Made by a program: the position numbers and the translations under genes
Assembly (NCBI RefSeq): GCF_003672135.1
Contig: NC_039506.1
Coordinates: forward strand, 24,274,497 to 24,338,496
Direction: 5' to 3'
Origin: Ooceraea biroi
Lineage: Eukaryota > Arthropoda > Insecta > Hymenoptera > Formicidae
Length of the DNA: 64,000 nt
Notes under the pieces: generated by a model
Databases searched by the model: none
The model's input: the letters and a program-made list of their open reading frames with translations, nothing else
What the model was told of the DNA's origin: nothing
Part shown: positions 1 through 11,770 of the stretch, piece by piece
Numbering within the stretch: the first letter of the stretch is position 1
Layout of the letters: every line of letters begins with the position of its first letter

Positions 1-181
1 ATGCCATCAAAACAGTATGTACAACAGTATATAACAGTATAACAATATATTGTTGTTTAAGTAATAATAAATGCGTAACACAAGTCTACTTTTCGAGTTA
101 TAATCGGATGTTTTCTTAAGCTAATTCGCAGTGTTATTGTTTCTGCTCTTACACTTCTATTCGATTTTAATTTCTACCCAG

Positions 182-2207
182 CTGTAACTACATGCCATCG
201 GGATGCGACAGATTATTCTACCTGCTTAAGAGACGCAATACAAGAAGCATGGCCACGATTTATTCAAGGTATCTTGTTTTGAAAGCAATTCATTTCTGCA
301 CCTTGAATTTTAAATGCTCTATCAAGACGCTTGAGAGATAAGAAATCACAAATTCATGAAATCAAATTTCATCCAGTCTAAAGCTCTGATTATAGAACCT
401 CGACACACAAATATCACAAATGTATAAATTAATAAAATTTCGTACTGTATTTCATAATGTACAAAATATACAAAAATTCCATCGAATACTGAATTTTGAC
501 ATATTAATTCATCAGAACTAACGTTAGTTTATCTTGGCAGGACTTCCGGAATTCAACTTTCCCCCCATAGATCCTGCGTTTTACGATCATCATTATGTCA
601 CCATTCGTAATGGAGTATTATACGTCAATGCTCACGCAGTTAATACTACTTTTATCGGTTTTGCGAACGCTCGGTTTTTGGACGCAAAAGCATATTTTAC
701 TGACAACATATTCCACTTGGAAATTGACTTTCAAACGCCACAAATCAGCTTGGAGGGCCTACTTAACCTGATAGGCAGTGTGGGTCCGTTCAGAGTGAAT
801 AGCACAGGTATAAAAAGAAATTCTCTATATTATTTGTGGAATACGCAACCATATTGTCATATATATCTTCATTTATGACATCAAAAGTGTAATCTCACGT
901 TAAATTATACTCTCACCTCTCGGTTTCTTCACTGCTTAATGAAAAATCAGTCTAAACTATTCCTTATTACAAATTCATTATGAGACAATCAAGACCATCA
1001 AGTGTGAAATGATCGCAAATACATATTATATATTAATTTAACACACGTAAAAATAATTGCGTACATTTATAGGTATTGAAGTAATTTAATTATTATGTAT
1101 CCCTATAAATAATCACAAATTTTTTAAATAATTTGTTAATTCTTACTATCTTATGTTATAAACAAATTTTAACATATTTACAAGACTCTGCTATTACATA
1201 CCACAGGACATTACAAACTAGTTATCACAGACCTCAAAATAAGATGGGACATAACGGGTCCTGTAGCAGACGACAGATGGATTCCAGAACATTTTATTAT
1301 AATTCCAAGACTTAAGAAAATGAAGGGATATTTCACCGGTTTCCTTGGCAGCGAAGAATTCGGTAAGTATCGAACCGTCAAGTGCAGTTTTATTTACGAT
1401 TAGTGTTTAATTAAATTTTCTTATACACACAAAAGTATCCGAATAGAACAATTAATATATCATTTACTCAATTTATATCATTTATATCAATTCTTATGAA
1501 TTTTCTCTTAAAAATTTATTTAAAGCACTCACACAAAAAGCAGTGATTTAACGTAAATAATTAGATGAATCTTTAAATTAAAAATTGAGAAACCATTATT
1601 GTGTATGCACGTGCACGTTATTTATTTTTATCTTGTAGTAATTATCCCTCTAATTGCGTCAAAAATGTACATCAAGTTATGATCAAGAATAGCGTTCATA
1701 ATTATATTTCATTAAACGTGTACTTTTTATAAATTATACATGCAATTTATGCTTAAAGAAAACATTTCATAAACACCATTCGATGACATAATTAATATCG
1801 TATATCAGAATTTAGAATTATAATAAATCACGAAAGACGAAAATTATTTGTTATTTCCGCAAAAATGGTAAAAGTTTAAATAAATTGGAATAATTTTTCT
1901 ACGACATCGGAAGTCTATTTTACAGAGTAAACTCCTATATATTTTGTTCTTAATTTACCTACTTTTGCAAATATTTGTATTACAAGTTTACATATACATA
2001 TTTTGATTCATTTCCTCAGGAACATATCACTGCTCATAATTTTTTTGTTTTACAGATAAACTATTCCAAGACTTTGCAAACGAATACTGGCCGGCGCTAT
2101 TTCGAGCAATAGGACCAATTGTGATGAAAAATTTGGACCCGATGTTTGTCGAAATGATTACTCCCTTATTTTCGAACGTTTCCTTCTCAAAAATATTTCC
2201 AAAATAA
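182..2207 (+). CDS. JHBP/takeout-family secreted carrier, copy 1 (partial, exon 1 off the left edge)
   Basis: Exons seen: 182-268, 541-807, 1207-1362, 2056-2207 (stop TAA 2205-2207), all with GT-AG junctions and phase 1 introns. The signal-peptide exon is missing because the window starts inside intron 1; bases 1-180 match intron 1 of copies 2 and 3. The product carries the family pattern: a close Cys pair (TCHRDATDYSTC), then a motif of the GLPEFNFPPIDP type, the ligand-binding beta-strand region, and a C-terminal helix containing NEYWP and ending SKIFPK. JHBP/takeout proteins are secreted, about 230-250 residues long, and bind hydrophobic ligands in a tunnel between helix and curved sheet; the actual ligand here is unknown. 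Exon 4 is one codon shorter than in the other copies, so the full protein would be about 244 residues. N-glycosylation sequons (NTT, NST) are present in exon 3. The reading frame is intact, so this is probably a functional gene cut by the window edge. Confidence 0.84.
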
Positions 2208-2286
2208 CCTTCAGAAATTTATTAAACATGAAGAAATGGCAGGCTGCGTAGGATCTCTAAAATCATATTCAACTTCATATATATAT

Positions 2287-2292
2287 AATAAA
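2287..2292 (+). promoter_or_regulatory. Poly(A) signal of copy 1
   Basis: AATAAA lies 80 bases after the copy 1 stop codon. Copies 2 and 3 have AATAAA overlapping their stop codon, but the corresponding bases of copy 1 read AAATAACC, so this downstream hexamer is the likeliest signal for copy 1. Confidence 0.4.
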
Positions 2293-2364
2293 TGGAAAAT
2301 AATTTCATTATAATATTTAGCACATGAAAGAAAATTAGTTCTCTCATAATGTTTTATTTCTATA

Positions 2365-3620
2365 GTAAATTCATATGTAAAACATATATGTTTTCTGAAT
2401 TCGTAACATATCCTGTTGTATATGGTATATTTTTCAAGAAATTGTAGACAAGAAATAAAAATTGAAAACTTTAGTTCTCGGTTATGAAGGGCAACAAAGT
2501 GTTGCAACAAAGTGTTGTTGTTGTCCTTCATTGCACACATTAACAAGACTTTATTATTACAATGTACAAAAATATACTGAATAAATAATTTTATAATCGG
2601 ATCAACTTCTTGAATAATCTTGAACAGTGAGACACTGCGTTACTTATAATTTTGCATTCTGAGCAGTTTTTTATATTAAGTTCGAAGTTCATACTTTTCC
2701 TGATTGTCAATAAATTACAAATCTGTACATTGCTGATACATGCATTCTATATTCTGCACATACTACACACTATTCTATATTGTACACAGTCTATACGTAT
2801 TCTATGATACGTTTTTGCATTCTATGTACTTGAAACGAATTGTAAATTGCACTTTACTACGCGACACAGTTCAGTATCACGCCACTATTGTTGGCTTTGC
2901 AATGAATTCAGAATCCTCATTCAGATCAAGAGAAAGAAGTGTTCTTTCATTTTTTGTAATTATCTATTCGGTTATATCTCGTGTTCGCAAGTTTCAACAG
3001 ATCATATGCGTAGTTATAAAATTATATCTATTTTAAGAATATAAATTTACCAGTTTTAATAAGCTGATTTTTACTATTTTTTATTTCGTACTTTTATTTT
3101 ACATCGTCAATGCACGACGATCACAATCGTATAAAGTCGTGATATAACTAACTGCCGATTATTTTATTATTTTTACTTTTTACTTTTTATTTTTACTTTT
3201 ATTTATTGTTATTTTCATACTTACTACTAAAACTTAAGTAATAATTGGAGATAAATAATGTTCAATATTAAGCACTGCTAGTACTTGACCAAAACTTCAA
3301 ATATAGTATGTTTGCAAATACGTTGCATTTGAAATAATAAGCCGCACGTGTAAGATTTTCAAATTAATCAAATGATATTTGATATAGAAACAATACTATA
3401 TGTGTCACTATTAACAAAAATATAAAAGAAAATAATATTAAATGTACTAGAAACAAATTGTCACTCGCGGAATCGTTTACAGTGCGAATCGTCTCTCAAA
3501 GCGCGAATGTTCACACTGCCGGTTGTCAGTCTACCTTATCCAACGGTGAGTCGTATAGTGCGTTTTATGTATTTAAAATTATTTAAAATATCTAGATGGT
3601 TACCTCGCGTTGGTTACCCT
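2365..3620 (-). repeat. Cluster spacer repeat, left copy (inverted relative to the copy at 9998-12168)
   Basis: Read on the minus strand, this AT-rich segment matches 9998-12168 almost end to end once the insertions in the latter are removed. Examples: GAATTCAGAATCC near 2905 pairs with GGATTCTGAATTC-like sequence near 10685; CTTGAATAATCTTGAACAGTG near 2613 is the complement of the block near 11835; the GTCAGTCTACCTTATCC block near 3525 is the complement of the block near 10060. Identity is roughly 75-85 % by eye. No coding potential is evident. A shorter, more diverged copy in the direct orientation lies at about 17450-17800. It may be a segmental duplicate of the cluster spacer or a dispersed repeat. 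Confidence 0.7.
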
Positions 3621-3936
3621 TCGTACCGAAGTTAGTTAACATATACGTACGTATACGTCACACAGACAAAAAAGTACATATATTATGCAATATTTGCATA
3701 ACTCAAGTCATCCTACCCAGTATATATATACATAACATTTGTTTAACATAATAAATTCTTTTTCTGTTTTTTTTTAAATATGTCTGTATATATTCTACAC
3801 GTACATGCCAATTATTCGATATGAAAATTATTAGAAATCGTACTGCCATTGATTTTCCATGGGAAAGATCAAGAAAATAAAATAGTTCTACGTTTTAATC
3901 AGGAATTACGAATAACATAATGATATTCGATGCAAA
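3621..3936. other. Upstream flank of copy 2, left part
   Basis: Non-coding. From about 3715 it aligns with the flank upstream of copy 3 (14035-14230): shared blocks include CATAATAAATTCTTTTT, GATTTTCCATGGGAAAGATCAAGAAAAT and TCAGGAATTACGAA. It is the 5' part of the shared promoter-proximal region, now separated from the copy 2 promoter by the palindromic insertion at 3937-5852. Confidence 0.6.
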
Positions 3937-5852
3937 GGCCATAGCCGGATTAGCATACTAAAAGTGCCCCCGGCGAGTTTTGGAACGACACTTGGACTGT
4001 TATTTTGTCATTATAACAAAAACATTTTCTCAAAATTTCAGTCCTTTAATTGTATTATTTCTCGAGTTATTGAAAAAAATACGATTTTCGGTTTTTATTT
4101 TTTTCTTCCATAGATATTATAGATGGACTTCTGTCGATGTTTTTTAAAAGACTTATTAACATAAAACATAAAAAAACTTTTTTTCATAGTTCCCGATTTA
4201 AAACTCCATTTACAAAAAAATAATAAAATTAAAAGTAACTTTTCCGAAATGTTCTCTTCGAGGTACAATCACTAAACTTTCACAGAAAACTCTTCTCTTT
4301 TATGAAATTGTTCTCAAATTTTTTCAATTTTTTCAAGTTGGTGCAACATCATGAAAAAAAATAAAAATCAATTTTTTCCTTTTATTTTTGCAGTAAAATA
4401 GACAATTATTTATTTCTCTCAATACAAATATAGTTATAATTATACAAACAAGATTCTAGAAAGAATTTTTATACAAAAATCATAATTTTTATCGAATGTG
4501 ATCAACAAATTAATTTTTTATCAGTCTTCATCACTATCTTCAGTAATTACTACGGTGCTACTCTGTATCGTAAACAGATGGCTCAAAATTTCAGCTGGTC
4601 TTATTGTTGCTAAATATCTCGCATAAGATAAGTAATATACAGCTAGGGTGTATTACTAAAGGTGCTACAAGCTTATATTTTAAAAACTAGATGAAGTATG
4701 AAATTTTTGTTTTCCAGCAAATATTTGGTATCGAAAATAACATCATATGAAGTTAGTTTTTTCCTAGGTGGAGTGGGTAAAGTCACATCAAGGACATTTT
4801 GATTTTATAACTGTCGACATATAGTTTTTGAATGGCGCTAATTTCGAACATTTGCTTTAAGGATTTATTACTTTGTTTTGTTATTTCTATTTGTTTTGTT
4901 ATTATGACTATTTGTGGTCAATCTACTCGTCAGGAGACGGGCTACAATCGTACGCAATAAAAAATATATGTCGACAGTTAAAAAATCAAAATGTCCTTGA
5001 TGTGACTTTACCCACTCCACCTAGGAAAAAACTAACTTCATATGATGTTATTTTCGATACCAAATATTTGCTGGAAAACAAAAATTTCATACTTCATCTA
5101 GTTTTTAAAATATAAACTTGTAGCACCTTTAGTAATACACCCTAGCTGTATATTACTTATCTTATGCGAGATATTTAGCAACAATAAGACCAGCTGAAAT
5201 TTTGAGCCATCTGTTTACGATACAGAGTAGCACCGTAGTAATTACTGAAGATAGTGATGAAGACTGATAAAAAATTAATTTGTTGATCACATTCGATAAA
5301 AATTATGATTTTTGTATAAAAATTCTTTCTAGAATCTTGTTTGTATAATTATAACTATATTTGTATTGAGAGAAATAAATAATTGTCTATTTTACTGCAA
5401 AAATAAAAGGAAAAAATTGATTTTTATTTTTTTTCATGATGTTGCACCAACTTGAAAAAATTGAAAAAATTTGAGAACAATTTCATAAAAGAGAAGAGTT
5501 TTCTGTGAAAGTTTAGTGATTGTACCTCGAAGAGAACATTTCGGAAAAGTTACTTTTAATTTTATTATTTTTTTTGTAAATGGAGTTTTAAATCGGGAAC
5601 TATGAAAAAAAGTTTTTTTATGTTTTATGTTAATAAGTCTTTTAAAAAACATCGACAGAAGTCCATCTATAATATCTATGGAAGAAAAAAATAAAAACCG
5701 AAAATCGTATTTTTTTCAATAACTCGAGAAATAATACAATTAAAGGACTGAAATTTTGAGAAAATGTTTTTGTTATAATGACAAAATAACAGTCCAAGTG
5801 TCGTTCCAAAACTCGCCGGGGGCACTTTTAGTATGCTTATCCGGCTATGGCC
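3937..5852. mobile_element. 1.9-kb near-perfect palindromic (foldback-type) element upstream of copy 2
   Basis: The arms are 3937-4823 and 4965-5852, about 890 bases each and nearly identical in inverted orientation, around a 141-base spacer. The ends read GGCCATAGCCGGAT and its complement; close to the ends only a TTAGC/TAAGC difference is seen. The paralogous flank of copy 3 (about 14225-14250) lacks it: GAGGCAAATTCTTATAATAC there corresponds to GATGCAAA, then the element, then TTTTTATAACC here. No clear target-site duplication and no transposase frame were found; the open frames inside (for example 4873-5115 and 5434-5652) are low-complexity and read across the arms. The element's right end lies about 90 bases upstream of the TATA box. 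The class is unknown: foldback element, long-TIR non-autonomous DNA transposon, or local inverted duplication. Confidence 0.85.
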
Positions 5853-5943
5853 TTTTTATAACCTTTCTTTTTATCCTGTTTCTCCATGTGACTAATACTG
5901 ATACGTGATACGTCGACAGAGACCTTGTGCGCTTAGCCAAGAT

Positions 5944-5951
5944 TATATAAA
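5944..5951 (+). promoter_or_regulatory. TATA box of copy 2
   Basis: TATATAAA, 51 bases upstream of the ATG at 5995, in the block GATTATATAAAGGC that copy 3 repeats exactly at 14341. By the usual spacing, transcription would start near 5974 and give a 5' leader of about 20 bases. Confidence 0.7.
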
Positions 5952-5994
5952 GGCTATCTTCGTGAGGAGATCATTCAAAGCAACTTTAGACAAG

Positions 5995-8338
5995 ATGTTA
6001 CTTCGCGTGTTTAATCTAATCAGTTTTGCAGCATTCGGATTATGTGTGGCAAAGGAACAAATGCTTCGTAAGTATTCAAGAATTCTCCTTATTTTTTATT
6101 TTACCATTTTCCATACGATCGAAACAGTAACAATATATTGTTGTTTGAGTAGTAATAAATGCGTAACACAAGTCTACTTTTCGAGTTATAATCGGATCAT
6201 TCTCTTAAGATAATTCGCAATGTTATAACTCTGCTCTTACTATTCTATACAATTTTATTTCTACCCAGCTGTAACCATATGCCATCGAGATGCGATGGAT
6301 TATTCTACCTGTTTAAGAGATGCAATACAAGAAGCATGGCCACGATTTATTCCAGGTACTGTTTTTCTAAGCAATTAATTTTCGCATCTTGATTTTTATA
6401 TGCCTTCTCAAGACGCTTGAGAGATAAGGGATCACAAATTAATAAAATTAAATTTTATCCGGTCTAAAAAGTATAAAAGCTCTGATTATTATGGCACCAT
6501 GACACATGAATTCATCAAATATCGCAAATGTATAAAGTAATAAAATTTCGTACTGTATTTTGTAATGTAAAAAATAGGCAAAAATTTCACTGAATAATGA
6601 ACTTTGACATATTAATTCATCAGAACTAACGTTAGTTTATTCAACTTGACAGGACTTCCGGAATTCAACTTTCCTCCCATAGATCCTGCGTTTTACGATC
6701 ATCATTACGCCACTTACGATAATGGAGAATTACACATCAGTGCTCACTCAATCAATAGTACTTTCATCGGTCTTAGAGACGTTCGCTTCTTGGATGTAAA
6801 AGCATATTTTACCGACAATATATTCCACTTGGAAATTGTATTTCAAACGCCACAGGTCAGTTTAGAGGGCCTAGCTCATGTGGTTGGCAGGGTGGGTCCG
6901 TTCGGAATAAACAGCACAGGTATAAAAAGAAATTCTCTATACAAATTGTGGAATACGCAACCATGTTGTCGTATAAATCTTCATTAATGATGTCAAAAAT
7001 CTAATTAAAAACATTAAATTAAATTGTACTCTCAACTCTCAGTTTCCAATTCCTAATGAAAGATCAGTCTCAAATCTTTTTTATTACAATCTCATTATGA
7101 AACAATCGAGATAATCACGATTGAAATGGTCACAAAAACATATTATATATTAATTTAACACAGGTACAAATAATCGCTTATATATGTAGTTAAGTTAAAT
7201 AGTAAAATAATCTTTACTTATTAAGTATTTCTACAGATAATCACAAATTTTTTAAATAATTTGTTTATTTTTATGTTGAAAAATGCTAACGTACTTACAA
7301 GACTATGCTAATACATACATATAGGACACTACAAACTAGTTGCAACAGACAACCTACTGAGATGGCATATATTGGGGCCTGTAGTAAATGACAGATGGAT
7401 CGTAGAACGTTTTATTCTAAGTCCAAGAAGAATTAAGAAAGTAGAAACATACTTGACTGGTTTCCTCGGCAGCGAAGAACTCGGTAAGTATCGAATAAGT
7501 TTCAAGTGCAGTTTTACTTATTTTTTAATATAATTTTTCTTATACACAAAAAATTATCCGAATAGAACTATTAATATATATTCAATTTATATACTTTATA
7601 TAAATTGTTATAAATTTCTTTTTAATAATTTATCTAAAGCAGTTACACAAAAATAGTAGTGATTTAGTGTGAGCAGTTAAGCGAATCTTTAAATTAAAAA
7701 CTAAGAAGCTTATTGTATGCACGTGCACATTAAATTCATTTTGTCTTTTAGTAATTATCCTTCTAATTGTATCAAACATACACCAAGTTGTGCTCAAGCA
7801 TAGCGTTGACAATTATATTTTACTAAACATGCGTTTGGTTTTTATAAATTAGTCATGCAACTTATCCTTGAAGAAAACATTTTAGAAACACCATTTGATG
7901 ACATAATTAATATCATATATTAGAATTTAAAATTATAATAAATCACGAAAGATACGAAAAGTATTTGCTATTTCCGCAAAAATGATAAAAGTTTAAATAA
8001 ATTGGAATAATTTTTCTACGACATCCGCGGCGGGAAGTCTACTTCACAGAGTAAACAACACAGAGTCTTATCAATTCTGTTCTTAATTCACCTACTTTTG
8101 CAAATGTTTATATTGCAAGTTTACATAAACACATTTTGGTACATTTTCTCAGGAACATATCATTGCTCATAAATTTTTATTTACAGATAAGCTCTTCCAA
8201 GACTTTACAAACGAATATTGGCCGGCGATATTGCGAATAGTAGCACCAGTTGTTACCAAAACGGTGGAGCCGATGTTTGTCGAAACTACCAATTGCTTAT
8301 TTTCGAATGTTTTTTTCTCAAAAGTATTTCCGAAATAA
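5995..8338 (+). CDS. JHBP/takeout-family secreted carrier, copy 2 (complete, 245 aa)
   Basis: Exons 5995-6067, 6269-6355, 6653-6919, 7325-7483 and 8187-8338; introns of 201, 297, 405 and 703 bases, all GT-AG and phase 1. The start was chosen because this ATG follows a TATA box by 51 bases and opens a signal peptide (MLLRVFNLISFAAFGLCVA, cleavage probably after residue 19). Cys29 and Cys39 form the conserved N-terminal pair of the family; residues 54-66 are the GLPEFNFPPIDPA motif; 55-195 form the ligand-binding sheet; 196-245 hold the C-terminal helix with NEYWP and the end SKVFPK. Sequons NST occur twice in exon 3. Family knowledge: extracellular binding of juvenile hormone or other lipophilic molecules, in haemolymph or chemosensory tissue. 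Which ligand is bound cannot be read here. Exon 4 is nearly identical to that of copy 3, unlike the flanking exons. Nothing is broken. The palindrome ending at 5852 separates it from its ancestral upstream DNA. Confidence 0.88.
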
Positions 8339-8339
8339 A
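8334..8339 (+). promoter_or_regulatory. Poly(A) signal overlapping the copy 2 stop codon
   Basis: AATAAA whose TAA (8336-8338) is also the stop codon. If it is used, the 3' UTR would be only about 15-30 bases. The same overlap occurs in copy 3. No other strong AATAAA was seen in the next 100 bases. Confidence 0.4.
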
Positions 8340-8855
8340 ATGCAGAAATTTATTAAACATGAAGAGAAATGACAAATCATGCGATATCTCTAAGAACATA
8401 TTCAACTTTGTGTATATACTGGGTAAGATAACCTAAGTTTTGTAAATCTTGTATAGATACATGGTGCTCCAGACTTATCGTATAATCCGTTAATGGTAGA
8501 TTCCCGAACTCATTTGGAGAAAATCCTAATATCAAAAACGATCCTTTATTCAACTCGATAGGAACAATAACAAAAAACTATTGTCATCACTATTATTATC
8601 ATCACTATTATTCGTCGGTTTTGTGAACAAAGAAATAATTTCGAGTGTCATTGTTTCTATCAAGTTGAGTGAACTATTGTAGAAAGGCTCTTTTGATATA
8701 CGATGTAACGATTAGTTTCTTCGTTACTTTAAATATAAGGTTCGGGGCTCGAGATACGAACAAGAGGATGGTGACGAAAGATTATCTGTTTCAAATTAAA
8801 ATATTCAAATTCCGTGAGCAGAGGAGAACAATTATATTTTTGTTATACAATACTT

Positions 8856-8982
8856 AGAAGCGAGGAAATCATTGTACAAGTCGTGTCATTATCCAATATA
8901 AAAGTGCGGAAATCATATTACAAATCGTGTTATTATCCAATACATAAAAGCGCGGAAATCATATTACAAATCATATTAATAC
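8856..8982. repeat. ~45-bp tandem repeat, about 2.8 copies
   Basis: Three successive units share the core GCGGAAATCATATTACAAAT followed by CGTGTTATTATCCAATA; the first is more diverged (GAGGAAATCATTGTACAAGT) and the last is cut short. Confidence 0.75.
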
Positions 8983-9708
8983 TCATCTGAGTTTTCGAAT
9001 AAAACGGAGCGCCTGATCCCTCGTTGGCTCTTTCACCTGCTTAAGGGTCCTTTGACTCGGAAATTGATCCCTCGTGTTTGCTGAGAGAGTGCTGATTAAT
9101 TAGTTATCGGCCAAGTCCAATCCTTTCCAGGATACGGCGTCAATAATGATACTCGTTGCGAGCTAAGTCAGAGCCTCGATATTCCAATGGAATAGAGTCC
9201 AAACGGCTGTCCATAATGGCTGATAATACGTCGTTGTAGAATTGCTGAGAATGGTGTTGTCTTCTCAGGACCCCGAAACGAGAGAGGACGTGGCAGGCGA
9301 TTACGCTCCTTTATCAATATCGATCGACGATCGATATACATGCGCAGATAGGACTATTCGTCTCGCATGCGCAGTAGATCGATTAGACAGTGCTGTCATA
9401 GGCCGTACTGGCGCGCGCTATACAAATAACTATAGTGTCGAATAGACTCACGTCTTACAACGATATCCCTGAGCGCGCGACATTTTGACAAGTTGAGTGG
9501 TGAACTTTTAACCATTCCCGTTTAAAAACTATAGGACCGAAACATTTTGATATTAGAATTTTGGTCTCGAAATGAACTACCATTAACGACAGGTCTGGGA
9601 CATCCTGCATATGTATGCTTTTGTAAGATTCTTAGCTGAGCGGTTGCTAGGACAATTATTACGTGAATCAGATTGAGTAGGATATTCTTAAATAAGACAC
9701 TTTCGTAT

Positions 9709-9790
9709 AAGTGAACAAACAACAAAGCGTATATTTCAATGACAAATATAAGTGAGCGAACAACGAAGCGTGTATTCAAACGACAAAGAT
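9709..9790. repeat. 41-bp tandem duplication, two copies
   Basis: AAGTGAACAAACAACAAAGC... (9709) and AAGTGAGCGAACAACGAAGC... (9750) align over 41 bases with a handful of mismatches. Confidence 0.75.
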
Positions 9791-10748
9791 AAACGACTAC
9801 AAATGACTCCCGAAATCACGTCTGACCGCGATAACGTCTCGAAGGAGAGTGTCGAATAATATCGGAGCTCGGATATTCGTCCTATTTTCCTTTGTTTGCC
9901 TACTTCTATTTCTATATACATCTATATACATTGATCCAGGGCCGTATCCTTCTCTTTGTTGTTGTGTCATATATATGTATGCATATGTTATTGACTCCAG
10001 TACGACGAGGAAAACGACTAGATATTTTAAATACATGAAACGCATTTCGCGATAAAGTGTTGGATAAGGTAGATCGATCAAACCAAGGAGTGAATATTCA
10101 CGATTTGAGAGATGACGTGACGATCCGCGCTATAAGCAATTCCACGAGTGACAATCCGCTTCTAGTATAATTAATTTTACTGTCTTTTATATTATTGTTA
10201 ATAGTGACAAATATAATATTGTTTTTATATCAAATGCCATGCTTGATTTGGAAATCTTTATGGCTTATTACTTCAAACGCAACGTACTTGCAAAAATACT
10301 ATATTTGAAGTTTTGGTGAAATACAAACAGTGTTTAATATTGAACATTATTTATCTCCAATTACTATTTAAGTTTCAGTAGTAAGTTTGAAAATAGTAAA
10401 AGTAACAATAAAATAATCGGCAGGTAATAACATCACGACTTTATGCGACTGCGACCATTATGCATTGTCATGCACTGTAAATTAAAAATGCGAAAGAAAA
10501 GAAAGTAAAACTTATTAAAAGTGGTCAATGTAAGCACATTCTTAAAATGGATATAATTTTGTAATTACGCATATCACTTGCTGTTTCGAAACTTGCGAAC
10601 TATTAGGCTCGAGATATAAACGAATAGATACTAGAAAATAATGAAAAAATATTTCCTTTTAATCATTTGATGTAAATATATTCTGAATTCATTGTAAAAC
10701 CAATAATAGTCGCGTGATAAAACTATGTAACAATATGGTGCGATTTAA

Positions 10749-11432
10749 GGGGTAACGCCACTCTAGCGCCCGGAAAAACAGCCTAATTTTTTATGGGAAT
10801 ATAATGAATGGAATACAAAATCCGTTTAAAGGCCTTTATTGTACATACTTTGAAGTGTATTTACAAATTTTTATTGAATTTTTTTACAAAATGGCGGCGC
10901 CAGAGCTCAGCCTCTTCTCACAGATAGTGTTCCGCGGCCGGAAAGATTTCTCCTCCAATTTTTAACCTGGAACAAAAAACTAAACATTTTTGAGTCTTAT
11001 ATAAGGTTAGCTCGGGAACTACGTACGGAAATTAAAAAATACCGTTTTTTGTAAAACTGACGCACGTTTGAACAAAAAGTTTTTTTTACCTAAAAATGAA
11101 ACTTTTTGTTCAAACGTGCGTCAGTTTTACAAAAAACGGTATTTTTTAATTTCCGTACGTACTTCCCGAGCTAACCTTATATAAGACTCAAAAATGTTTA
11201 GTTTTTTGTTCCAGGTCAAAAATTGGAGGAGAAATCTTTCCGGCCGCGGAACACTATCTGTGAGAAGAGGCTGAGCTCTGGCGCCGCCATTTTGTAAAAA
11301 AATTCAATAAAAATTTGTAAATACACTTCAAAGTATGTACAATAAAGGCCTTTAAACGGATTTTGTATTCCATTCATTATATTCCCATAAAAAATTAGGC
11401 TGTTTTTCCGGGCGCTAGAGTGGCGTTACCCC
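10749..11432. mobile_element. Fully palindromic TTAA-flanked miniature element (piggyBac-like TSD)
   Basis: TTAA at 10745-10748 and 11433-11436 flank an element whose arms, 10749-11082 and 11099-11432, are 334 bases each and almost perfect inverted copies around a 16-base spacer. Ends: GGGGTAACGCCACTC and its complement. The inverted paralogous spacer at about 2845-2855 (GTAAATTGCACTTT region) reads through without it. TTAA target duplication is characteristic of piggyBac-type transposases; no transposase is encoded, so this is a non-autonomous, hairpin-forming element. Confidence 0.88.
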
Positions 11433-11474
11433 TTAATTTGTTTTAAGTAACATAGAATGCAATACTGTGTATCA

Positions 11475-11718
11475 TTCCCCATAGTAATGCTTCGGCGGAG
11501 CTGGGGAAGGCTTCCTGTATTGTGCTGTCCGTTCGTGCCGTTGTGCCGTTCGGGAGGTGTACGTCCGGTGGTGGGTGTATGTTGGGGGGAGAGTTTTAGT
11601 GGGTAGTTCTGTCTGGGCCGTTGTAGAGGTCCGAGAGAGTCCCACACTGCCTTGAGGGCCGGTCCCTCTCGGCGTGCGTTAATGTATTTCTCTCCTCCCA
11701 CGTAAACAAAAAAAAAAA
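11475..11718 (+). mobile_element. Poly(A)-tailed retroposon with 13-bp target-site duplication
   Basis: ATACTGTGTATCA occurs immediately before (11462-11474) and after (11719-11731) a GC-rich 244-base insert that ends in about 12 A residues. This is the signature of LINE-type target-primed insertion, absent from the matching spacer near 2800. The body shows no clear protein frame and no certain tRNA-derived head, so it is either a SINE or the 5'-truncated 3' end of a non-LTR retrotransposon. Confidence 0.82.
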
Positions 11719-11770
11719 ATACTGTGTATCAAGTATGTAGACATTCGTAATTTATTGGCAAGCAGGAAAA

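Larger units (their letters stand above)
8430..9997. other. Non-homologous, GC-richer insert downstream of copy 2
   Basis: Paralogous alignment after the copy genes stops near 8430 and the spacer repeat resumes near 9998. The intervening ~1.57 kb has no counterpart after copy 1 or copy 3. It is more GC-rich than the rest of the cluster (especially 9000-9500), has two small tandem repeats, an AATAAA at 8998, two CATGCGCAG boxes near 9339 and 9365, and a 10-bp-arm palindrome at 9317-9337. No coding region is recognised. A solo LTR or another mobile element is possible, but I could not define ends or target duplications. Confidence 0.4.

Noticed and set aside
3490..3560. Possible upstream non-coding exon ending CAACG/GTGAGT
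   Set aside because: It lies in the spacer repeat, and the inverted copy at about 10050-10090 does not keep the donor site.
4873..5115. 80-codon frame in the centre of the palindrome
   Set aside because: Runs from the spacer into the right arm, low-complexity start, no transposase motif.
11426..11701. 91-codon minus-strand frame over the retroposon
   Set aside because: Antisense to the poly(A)-tailed insertion and spans its junction with the spacer; no known domain.
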